Shown here: in pieces, positions 1 through 8,787 of the stretch
How the letters are laid out: every line of letters starts with the position of its first letter
Numbering within the stretch: position 1 is the stretch's first letter
Assembly (NCBI GenBank): GCA_015039315.1
Contig: WIDE01000249.1
Span: 5,211-20,709 of the forward strand
DNA length: 15,499 nucleotides
Source of the DNA: Clavulina sp. PMI_390
Lineage: Eukaryota > Basidiomycota > Agaricomycetes > Cantharellales > Hydnaceae
Reading direction: 5' to 3'
Made by a program: the position numbers and the translations under genes
The notes under the pieces: model-generated
Told to the model about the DNA's origin: nothing
What the model saw: the letters and a program-made list of their open reading frames with translations, nothing else
Database searches by the model: none

Positions 1-23
1 CCCCCCCCCCCCCAAAAAAAAAA
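1..23. repeat. Homopolymer junction: 13 C followed by 10 A
   Basis: The window opens with 13 C residues directly followed by 10 A residues. It lies about 120 bp past the stop codon of locus 1. It could be real low-complexity sequence or an artefact at a contig or gap edge. It does not resemble a TTAGGG-type telomere repeat. Confidence 0.9.
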
Positions 24-141
24 GAAAAGTTGTTCTGAGCACTCAGAGAAACTTTGTCCTCTCAATATACCAAAATAAGGTTAAAAGGACATCCTTTTGG
101 GGTATGCTTGTGTGTATTTGACCTGACAAAGGACTGTATTG

Positions 142-2978
142 CTACTGGGAGGCATCAAGGGCTAGTACCCTCCTATGTATGTAATCATACTCAACCCATC
201 CTTTTGAAAGCAGAGACAGCATATCCTTCAATTCCTCTGGTGAGCACATCTTGTCAAGACTGTTGTCCTTCAATAACCCTAACCCAGCCAATGACTTTTC
301 ATAGTACTGAAGGCCCAATGCAAATGTTATAGCTGTATTGACAGATGAGCTGGAGCAGAATGCCTCTCTTGCAAGCTCTGCCGCTTGCCTCCCATAATTC
401 AGTGCATTGTCAAACTGTTGCATTGCACAGTAAACTTTTGAGGCAGTGGATAGCAATCTGGCTAGAAGCCATCCCAATTCGCTGTTTGGGCCAGAGCTAA
501 AGTGCTGAGACCCATCTTTGGCCATTTGTGTTGCCTTCAGCGCCTGCTCTAGGGCCAGCACATGCTCATCCACATGTAAGTATGCCCATGATAATGTATT
601 GCAGGATCTAATAAACCCCTGAAGCATATTCATGTTTGTGGCTGCATTCAGTCTGTTCCAAAGCAGGATGCCTTGCTGCAGGGATTCAATAGATCTGAAA
701 TATGCCTTAGCCACATAGAGTGCATATCCCTTTGTGTAGAAAAGTTCAGCAAGTTTGCTATCCAGCTCATCCCCTTTGTATAGTCTTGGAAGGGTATGAA
801 AAGCATATTCAACACAGGCTAGAACATCATCAAGCTTTGAGAATAGGATAAGATGATTCCAGTACATGTTTGTTAGGGCAGAGAGGAGCCTTTTCAGATC
901 ATAATTGGTGCCAGCATGAGTCTTTGGCTGCTCCACAGAGGTTTTATACAGATGGACCTTTCTTGCATAATACTAAAACATTAAGCTCTAGGTTAGTGAG
1001 ACCAACATGCTCTAAGTGGGGAACATACCTGAACGGCTGCAAGCTGATCTTTGATTTTATTTGGGATTGAACTAATCTGAGCTAGCATGCCAAGTGCATG
1101 CAGGAGTGCAGTGCCAATCTTGTGGTCCTCATCACCAAGAGCTAAAATACTGCTCGAATCATTATTTTGTTGGACTGGAAGGCTAGGCAAACTAGCTGAG
1201 CCAGTGGCTGGTAATGGTGGACTACCATGCTGCATCAAAGATGAAGCACCTTTGGATACACCAGCAGCTACTAGTGGTGAGTTGCTTGATAATATGAGAG
1301 CTTTGTGGTTTTGGGAGGGACTTGGTGAGTAATTCACAGAGAGTTGGGTGACTCTGGTGAGAACTCTATGCATGTTTGGCCTGTTGGTTGGCTCATGTGC
1401 CCACATTTCTTCCAGGAGCCTCCAAAGGATTGTGACTTTAGAGTCACCTAGTGCTCCAAATGCGTCTGCAGGTGGTTGTTCTGGTCGGAGCCCTTTTCCT
1501 GCAGCAGTGGACGCTGCTTGCTGATTTTGACACTCAACAAATGGCTTTTGGAGTGTGGCAAGTTCAAGGATTGTCATCCCAAAAGCATAGCAGTCTGAAG
1601 CAGGAGTGGACCGGAAAGACTGGCCAGGCTGCAGCAAAAAGAGCTCTGGAGCCAAATAGCGCAGTTTGCCACCCTCAAATATCCCTGTTGCAGTTCGAGT
1701 TTGCTCATGTTTAATACGGGATAGCCCAAAATCACACAGCAGGCCCTGACCACCAGCATCTATAAGAATGTTCCACTGAAGCAACAATTCTCAATGCTGA
1801 GTTTTGGTTGGGGCATCAAGATCTGAGATACATACACTGTGGATGTCACCATGGACAATAGGGGGGAGCATGCCATGGATGTACTCCAGAGCTGAGGCAA
1901 TATTGCAAATCTTTGATGATCCACAAGATATTCTTAGGACAACTCAAAGTTATTTATAGCCCAAACTTACAATTTTGATCATCACAGCAGGGCGTTCTGG
2001 CGGTTCAAGGCCAAGCAAGTAGCTAAGAGCATTCCCATTAGCAGCAAATGAAGTCACAATAGCCAGTGGATGGTTATCACAAGATGTGATCCCAAGGATA
2101 GGGAGCACATTTGGGTGTTGGATTTGCATTTGAGAAATGACTTCCCGTTGAATCCGCTTCCATTAGATGTTCATGAGTATGAGTTCATGTGTGCGGGAGG
2201 GAAGACCCACCAATAAAATCTCTTTGCCAATAGGTGAAGCCCAGTCTTGGTTGTCTGGGGGTCGCGCTTCACGTACAATCACTACCTGGCCATCAAGGTT
2301 AGCAGTCCAGATGAAGGCCTCACCCCCAGCATCTTTGAACACTCGGTTTGCACTTCCAATATCTTCAACCGACTAGGTAGCTTGCCTGATTGTGTCACAA
2401 TATCCTGGACTAGGCGTAAAACCTGCGGTTGATGAACTCCAAGTCTGTGACCAGGGTCATCAAGAGCCTACATGAATATATATATATATGAATTTTAGTG
2501 AGTTCATAGATTAGAGAAATCCGTGAATACAGCTTGTAGAATATCCAATATAAGCGTTTGGCTTGTTTCTTTGATCATATTGCTGAAGTATATTGGGTCG
2601 GCAATAAATCTTTTTGCAAGCAGAATTGGGTCAGTCGTCTATTGAAGAATGTGAGACAGGATATCGCAGAGAATTGCTCCAACAAGGGTCTACCGGTAGT
2701 ATGTGTGGCTCTTTACGACGGGAAAACATGACCTGTTTCGCTTTGAGCCGTAATGCAAGCGGCTGGTGGGGGCGAACTGTCTCATCACCGACTGCGCCAT
2801 TGGTGGGTGTGGGATCAAGCTCATCACTTGTAGCGGAAGTGGGTTGGAATGTAGGTAGGGGTGGCGGGACAGAGTATTGCCCCCCAATAAGGACAGGGTT
2901 TGTCCCCTGACTTGAGCGCAAGACCGCTCTCCTTGTTTGGGCGCGGGTTTTTGGATGCCCTATCGAAGAGTTGTCCAT
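142..2978 (-). CDS. Locus 1: kinase-like protein with Ser/Pro-rich linker and TPR-like tail; frameshifted in exon 3
   Basis: Seven exons inferred: 2978-2694, 2638-2531, 2467-2211, 2156-1971, 1910-1836, 1775-1029 and 972-142. All introns are GT...AG, 54-63 bp and phase 0. The conceptual protein is about 829 residues. A helical N-terminal region leads into an N-lobe with VIVR where kinases have VAVK (Arg about residue 197). The catalytic loop is HGDIHSWN (about 299-306), followed by DFG (about 319-321) and APE (about 346-348). A Ser/Pro/Gln-rich linker comes next, then about 275 residues of TPR-like helical pairs (Ala/Leu/Tyr pattern, motifs such as KGYALY and RQAAELA). The start ATG has a good context (A at -3, G at +4). 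Exon 3 is 257 nt where paralogues have 258; a base is missing near 2338-2343, so the frame breaks upstream of the kinase core. This is either a disabled gene or a sequence error. Kinase activity is doubtful without the beta3 Lys. Confidence 0.8.
2336..2345 (-). other. Probable 1-nt deletion in exon 3 of locus 1
   Basis: The frame entering exon 3 reads well until a Thr-Glu codon pair near 2342. From 2338 on, the homologous sequence (Phe-Lys-Asp-Ala-Gly-Gly) continues in another frame, and the first frame ends in TAG just after the beta3 strand. The matching exons in loci 3 and 4 are exactly 258 nt; this one is 257. Residue-by-residue alignment needs one extra base here and no gap elsewhere. 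Because the introns on both sides are phase 0, skipping this exon would leave the rest of the protein in frame but remove the N-lobe. Confidence 0.8.
2476..2489. repeat. (AT)7 microsatellite in an intron
   Basis: Seven perfect AT units sit inside the intron 2468-2530 of locus 1, just upstream of its 3' splice site when read on the minus strand. No function is implied. Confidence 0.9.
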
Positions 2979-3847
2979 GCTGTGGAGAATTAGAGCAATG
3001 GCTTTAGGTCGAGAGGGTCAAAAGCAAATGGAGATAAGGATCTGTCGAGACTTCCGCAGGTTCGGTGCTGGAGCTGGGGAGTGAGGTGTGAGCAAAGCGA
3101 GAGGCGCTGGCTCAAGGCAGCCACGCTGCACTGCTTTGCGGGTGGGAAGACCGATATTGAGGCAAATAAAGAAAAAATGCAGAGACGGGAGAATTTCTGG
3201 TGACAGTTCGCTTTTCGTTTGCAACTTATTGTTCTATCACCTACGATTCATAATACGGCGTTGCCTGGGTGTTGCCTGAGATGTGCAGAGTTGCTGACAA
3301 CCTGCATTGGCCGCACAGACCCATTTTCCACGACAGATCAAGCAGCACTAGCCTCATAGTTCTAGCGTGCCCCTCGTGAGAACTCAAATGCTAAACATCC
3401 TTATCCAAGTTTTCCGTAGATTCGTGCCAAAGAACTATCCCGTTCAATGACGCTCCAGCCTCGCTCAGGCTTACTGTCGTTTATGCCCTAAACCAATAAA
3501 AAATACATGATATTAACGGTGTAGCTGTCGTTTTTGCTCTGTTTTCCCCTCGGAGATAGTGTAAAGACCCCCAAACTTCTCGCTGCTCATTCTTCCTTGG
3601 TAATGAGCTTCATCATACTGGTGATCACAAAACTGGGTCAAAGCACTTTGAACAGATTCTCACATTCTCCCTCACCTCCCCTACATAGTAGAACCATAAT
3701 TCTAATGTCCTCTGAGATGGTTCTAACAACACCCAGTGGTGGATATTGGCAACTGCGGGCTGAAATCGGGGCTGAGCTATCGGTATCATGCTCCGACAAT
3801 AGCTCCAGCAGTTTCTTTTCCAGGGGGTTGTGGTAAATGGTGTAGAT
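2979..3847. other. Intergenic region between locus 1 and locus 2
   Basis: This stretch of about 870 bp separates the start of locus 1 from the stop of locus 2. Short open frames occur on both strands, but none shows a recognisable motif, a compositional signal or similarity to the flanking family. It should contain the promoter of locus 1 in its left part and the 3' end of locus 2 in its right part. I saw no clear TATA box. Confidence 0.6.
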
Positions 3848-3967
3848 CTATAGAAGTGCTTCCATAGCTCTGAACTTCTCCGCTATGTATGAGTAATTAA
3901 TCCATGCGTCATCAAGCTCCGCCAACCTACTCCCCCATTGGAAGCACGAAGCATCGAGGCCACGCTC

Positions 3968-3970
3968 TTA
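3968..3970 (-). other. In-frame TAA near the C-terminus of locus 2
   Basis: The stop lies between GLGLR and a stretch containing LDASC, which matches LDKMC, LDEVC and LDELC in the paralogues, so the reading frame is right on both sides. The TAA is preceded by G and followed by GAG, which resembles a 5' splice site. The only nearby acceptor gives an intron of about 45 bp, and removing it would delete the conserved LDxxC, so a nonsense change is more likely. Confidence 0.65.
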
Positions 3971-4550
3971 CCGCAGCCCTAATCCATCTCTCGATGTCTC
4001 ATACCACTCTAGTCCCATCCCAAACGTGTTGGCGACGCTGGCTGATGGCCGAGAATAAAACACCACTCTTGCAAGCTCTGCCGCTTGCTTCGCATGGAGA
4101 CGAGCATGTCCGAACCGTAACGTCTCACAGTAGAGCCGCGAAGCGACGATCAGAGCTTTGGGCAGAAGCCATGGTGCCCATGTCGGATGATCAGGACAGA
4201 AATGTCGAGCAGCGTCCTCAGCTGATCGTACAGCCTCGAGTGCGTGTCCCAGAGCTAAGCTCTTTTCACCCTGTGCAAGACGTGATCATGAGATCGTGAT
4301 ATGGGACTTGATATGGTTGTGCCAAAGTTTGACTGTTTGGCATGTCCAGCTGGGCCGAGTGCAAGATAGATTGTTGGTCTGCACGGATAGCCTTGGAATA
4401 GCGCTGAGCCCGATAGTGTGCGTATCCCTCTGCGTGGCATAGCCATGCTAACTCGGCCGCCAAAGGATCTCCTAGATAGACTCTCTCAACAAAGCGTCGA
4501 GCATGCGCGATCACGGCGAGCAGCTCGTCGGAGGATGCGGAGTCGGCAAA

Positions 4551-4553
4551 TTA
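4551..4553 (-). other. In-frame TAA in the TPR-like tail of locus 2
   Basis: Read on the minus strand, the frame from the splice site at 4670 (DDARK...) runs through helix sequence matching locus 1 and meets TAA here. The same frame then continues with clear similarity (SSDELLAVIAHARRF against the LDDVLACVEYAF of locus 1). No splice signals explain it. Confidence 0.75.
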
Positions 4554-6396
4554 GAATGCTATACCGGATAGTGACAAACGCAGGTTCTTGAGATCTTGCT
4601 TGAGTTCAGAGGGTATGGTCTTCTGTAAGGGATCGGAGGAGTGTGGGTGGTAGATTTTTCGAGCATCATCCTAAGATAGATTGTGAATTAGATAGTGCCA
4701 TAGAGAATCGTGCAGATCCGTAAGCATACTTGAGCCAAGGTGAGCGTCTTTTGAGTTTCAGCCGGGATCGGCTTGATATTCCACAGAGAATCGAGCGTAC
4801 GCGGCAAGGAGAGACCAACGAGTTGATCATCGACCTCGTCTGCAATCGATGTAGCAATGGTTTGATTGGGTATAGCACCGTGTAGACCCTGCACGGGAAG
4901 TCGCGGCGACGGTAGAGAATTCAGAGCTGGTGATGGCGTCGCTTGTTGTGTACGCAATGAAGAAGTCGCGAGCGGAGATGATATGGGGGGCTCCGTAACC
5001 TCAGAGGTTAACGATCCACCGGTAGGGCGGGTATTTTCGAGGAGGAGGGTGGACTGGGCTCGACAGAGTTGCTAGAGTGGTTCTCATCACTAGGCACGAT
5101 CTGGGCGCTGATCTGAATCTTGGGCGTATGGACCGCGACAATATTACCGCTAGCACTTGTGATGGGCCCATTAGACCGAGGGCTGTGCTGAACCACTGTA
5201 GTGGACAAGTTCTTGCAAGTGTCGTTGGATGGTTTCCGTCCCAGTACCGGGCAAAAACATTGCTCCGAATCGCATTCCCCATGCTAATGTGCCGGACATT
5301 GCGAGTCCCATGGACGAACCACCCAGACTCGGCGGCCGCAAGATGTTGCTCCACAAGAGAACAGAAGAGCCAGCAGTTCTCCTATCGGAAGGCATCAGCT
5401 ATTGCTCGATGCGGAAGGGACTTGAAGCTCACTGGCCAGATGCTGTAGGTCTGTAGCTCCTCGCTGATAATGCGTAGGAGACGATTTAGATTAGCGAGAG
5501 AGGGCGGGTGCTCTAGAACGCGAACGTTTTCGCGCGTTGCTCCGGCTATTAATCTATGTTTTGTACCTGAGAGGGAAGCCTAGAAAATCCAACGAAGCAT
5601 TCAGTATCAAGCTATCAGGAATGTCGAGTCCTAGCATACACTGTCGTTCGCCCTCGTTTCCCCAGATGCCTTGAGGAACTTTAGGAAGGACACCCCGCGC
5701 TCTAGTCGCCGATCGAGGCGTAGCCAGATATTATCTTGGGTTTCACGAGACAGTTGAAGTACCACAAAGCGATGGGTGATGGGTCCCCTTTGCTGTCGAT
5801 ATCCCTCGACGGACACTATGCTTGCTTCCTTGAGGGAAGTAAACTCGTCCACGTAGCTGCAAAAGTCGTTTAATGAGAGTTCGATCACTCCGGAAGTAGG
5901 AATGAGGACGGGAGATGGTGTGGATAGGATGGATCGTAGAGATGGAGCGGGAGACGAAGGACGCTGGGTTTGACTACTTTTGAGAGAGTTGGCTGGCTCT
6001 GAGACGGCGAAAAATTTATCCTGGTGAGGGTGGAAGAGCGTGAGTAGAAGGGGCGGTGGTACAAGGATGGAATCTCGTCATCTCACCACGAGTGGATCCA
6101 TATGCGAGGTTTACTGAGCAGAGAACACACAGGCCGATCGTCCCAGAATAAAGGAGTACTGGTTCCGAGTGGAAGGTAGCAAGAACAGGCAAGGAGATGG
6201 GATGACGATAGCAAGCAGGCGTATGTCCTTGGGGATGTGACGAAAACGGTGGCGGGCCACTTTCAGAGAGGGATCAAGGCAACAATGAATTTTCATATGA
6301 TGATTCATCGCGTAGTTCAGTGCAGAATCAGTATGGACAGGGCATAAAAATTGGAGGCTGTGAGGGTGGTCTGACGAATCTGAGATGAAGCAACGA

Positions 6397-6726
6397 TCAA
6401 CGCGGTCTATGTCGGTCGTGTTTGTTGTTACCGACGTCGTGTATGCAGCAATTCAATCGCACAAACCCGCTCTCTCCTTGTTCCATATTCACAATCCACA
6501 ATGAAGGATAGACGATACTTTGACACAGCTGCTGTTCATAGATCTGTGTGGGTCCCGACCCGTCTGTGAGGTCCAAAGCTATCGCGCTCTCCGCTACCAC
6601 CGTCGTGGTTGGAAGGTTCATGTTGCGCGGATCGAGTGTCTGGCATGCCTCTCGAAGCTTAGCGCCAGTTGTCGTCAGAAGCAACGGGGTTAGATGTGAT
6701 TGCTCTGCCTCTTTCTTGACGATGAA
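6397..6726 (-). other. Unassigned open stretch, possible exon
   Basis: The minus strand stays open for about 110 codons (from just after a TGA near 6729 to the TGA at 6397), with a varied, protein-like composition: TPLLLTTTGAKLREACQTL near the start, then SIVYPSLWIVNM. No ATG is found before an internal one near 6622, so a full gene would need an upstream exon. No family is recognised. It may be chance or a gene remnant. Confidence 0.25.
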
Positions 6727-7041
6727 TGCTCATGACTCCCCTTACTCCTCTTCGTTAGCGGGGGCCTACCTCCTCTTACTCACCACTCCTCTCCTTGCTA
6801 GCATGTATCCATTGTCCTCGGCTGCTTGGACCTATATTTGCGACTGATAACGAGCGTCATCGAAACTCCTCACGTCCTGAGTCATCGTCCCTTCTACGTT
6901 CCTCCTATCATCCTTACCCTGTCCAACTATCCACACAAATGCCTTGCCAACCAGGCTTACGCTCGCCGAATCTAGTAACTTCCCCGTTTGTCGAATGGGA
7001 GGCGTATCTAAAATCTGCCCATCACACCCCCGCGCCCCAGG

Positions 7042-8560
7042 ACCGCGTCACTCGACATCCTTCTTCGTTTTATGTATTGGGCCCTTGAGACCAAGTTGCT
7101 AGATGGGTCAAGCCATCGCCTACCAACAAATTCATCCACTCTCACTCCCGTTGTCTCTTCCGAACCTAGCGAATCCTACCCTAGCGGCCTGACGAGCGTA
7201 GCCATGCCGTTCGTCTGAGCGGCGGGAGCGGCGAGCAGAGGCGATGACGTCAATGAAGGATTCTCCGGTGAACCCCCTGTTTTCTGAAATAACATGGTGA
7301 GTGGTCGTGTAGACCGCAATTTCATGCCCATCGACCTCACTCCTGTTCCTGTGCTCATTGTGAATCTGTTCTTTTTAGGAATTCAATCAACATTACAGGC
7401 GTGGCCGCGCTCATTACAACACCGCAGTGATCCCCAACTCTGCACATATGACGCTCCTAATTCTTAGCCATTCAATCAACCGGATCCCTCCTCACATCTT
7501 CTCTTCTTTCCATATCGATTCAACCACAGTGTTGTGCTGGGCTTCGCCTCCTCTCAGCCGAAAAAAAACGCCTCACGCTACCGTTCTACCACACGCGCGT
7601 ACGCCTGATGACCACTGTTGCGACACAACCTTGACTAACATGCATTTTACCACACCGCTTATGGCCAACCAGGGAGCGACGATGTCTGCGCGGATAACGT
7701 TGCGCGGAGCCTCCGTGAGTGCTAGACGCAAGGGTATGAGGCGCTCGGCGGGAAATCCGGTCATACAGCGGGACAATACTCGGGTGCGCCGTATTCTCTC
7801 TTCTTATTTCGTTTCCTTATACTACACCATTGTTCGCAGGCTAACAGGCCGTGACTCCCATTCAGCCACCAAGTCTTCGGACACCCTAATGGGGTCCCTT
7901 TTTGTCGTGGCGTCAGCCTCCGTGCATATCTTACTGGCGACTAGGTGACTAGGTAGTGAGTATCCGGAATGAAATTCAATGTTTGCTTTATATTCCGGTG
8001 ATCGAATACTCGTGCAACTCTCGCCCACTCACAGACTGAACCCAGGCAAGGCGCCGTCGGTCTACTATACGGACTCATCTCCAATAACGGTCACTCAGAT
8101 AATCTCAAAGTAGCATACATCCAGCTCTCCGCCGCCGCGATCCAGCATATTTCTGTTGAAAGGGAACGTTCCCTCAAGGTAGATAGACCAGGAGCGATTG
8201 AGATGCAGAGGATGATGGACCAGACACGGGTTTAGTGGGGAGGCTTCAGGGTGTTCGCCACGTTGCCACACGTGGAGTAAAACGCCAGGAGCCGCTACTG
8301 GGAGTTACACCGGTGGGCATGAGTTAATTATTCTTTTCTTCCCCGACGTCGTCTTAATTTCGTTGTTTTACACGTTGGTATAGGCCTGTCCGTTTTTTAC
8401 GCCTTACGAGGCGGACTTCTCCGCCCTCGCGGCTCTCCTCTCTGCTACGCTCTCCTTCGTCGACAACATTTCCATGATCATCACTCAACACTTCTTGCTC
8501 ATCGTTACCTCGGCTTCATCCTTCATTGTGTCACCGCGGAGCACCGAAGATGTGCTTTAA
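7042..8560 (+). other. Possible multi-exon gene or relic on the plus strand, unidentified
   Basis: Three open stretches on the plus strand are bounded by splice-like signals: 7042-7218 (after a CCCCAG), 8035-8235 (after CTCACAG; contains AVGLLYGLISNNG and VAYIQLSAAA) and 8384-8560 (after TATAG; hydrophobic, contains SALAALLSATLSF, ending in TAA). Between them are good-looking introns, for example a GTGAGT...TTTTTAG stretch ending near 7379 and a GTGCGC...TTCGCAG stretch ending near 7840. I could not join them into one continuous frame and recognise no domain. The last segment may contain a membrane helix. Confidence 0.25.
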
Positions 8561-8787
8561 TTAGCGCCTCTGACCCTGCCTCTTACTCCCACTGCGTATA
8601 AATATTCGTATCTGCTATCCAACTCTTTCGATGCGCAGTTCTAGTGTGAGTCGAAAGGACGTTCATGTCAATCGCTCGCTGGCGATTATTCGATCACAAT
8701 AAGTTAAGCAGTTAACGATACAAGTACAATTTCCGGCGTAGCTCGGAGCCTAGATCGCTTTGATCATAGGGGCTCGATAGTGTGTCA

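Larger units (their letters stand above)
3848..6101 (-). pseudogene. Locus 2: broken gene for an ENCW-domain protein with linker and TPR-like tail
   Basis: Exons inferred: 6101-6087, 6020-5640, 5579-5433, 5381-4730 and 4670-3848, with phase-0 GT...AG introns of 51-66 bp. The N-terminal half has motifs THRFVVLQL, WLRLDRR, LNRLLRIISEEL and, across the third intron, SIWP-ENCWLFC. From memory this resembles an uncharacterised domain common in Agaricomycetes; I cannot name it. A Ser/Pro-rich linker follows. The tail from about 4880 to 3848 matches the locus 1 tail, including an intron at the same place before an ARK motif. Damage: in-frame TAA at 4553-4551 and at 3970-3968, a frame change near 4285, and at least one more in the linker (about 5230-5000). 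The start ATG is in a weak context and is tentative. The N-terminal exons themselves have no stops, so decay seems recent. Confidence 0.72.
6102..8787. other. Long gap with no identified gene
   Basis: About 2.7 kb lies between the start of locus 2 and the stop of locus 3. The plus strand is pyrimidine-rich over much of 6730-8660. Open stretches with splice-like borders occur and are listed separately, but I recognise no domain, no relic of the kinase family and no transposon ends. A TATAAATA sequence at 8597-8604 (plus strand) follows the last of these stretches. The region may be decayed sequence or hold a multi-exon gene I cannot resolve. Confidence 0.5.

Noticed and set aside
54..332. Plus-strand frame of 92 codons over the end of locus 1
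   Set aside because: It lies opposite the well-supported TPR-like coding sequence of locus 1 and past its stop; it is a shadow frame.
2614..2910. Plus-strand frame of 98 codons
   Set aside because: It is opposite exon 1 and the first intron of locus 1, whose splice sites and 108-nt next exon match locus 4.
5077..5448. Plus-strand frame of 123 codons
   Set aside because: It is opposite the ENCW exon of locus 2, which has matching splice sites and motifs on the minus strand; the plus frame has no recognisable feature.
7427..7948. Longest plus-strand open frame outside the array (173 codons)
   Set aside because: It starts at GTG (first ATG at 7448), shows no motif, and runs through a segment (near 7784-7840) that looks like an intron, so the frame is probably accidental.
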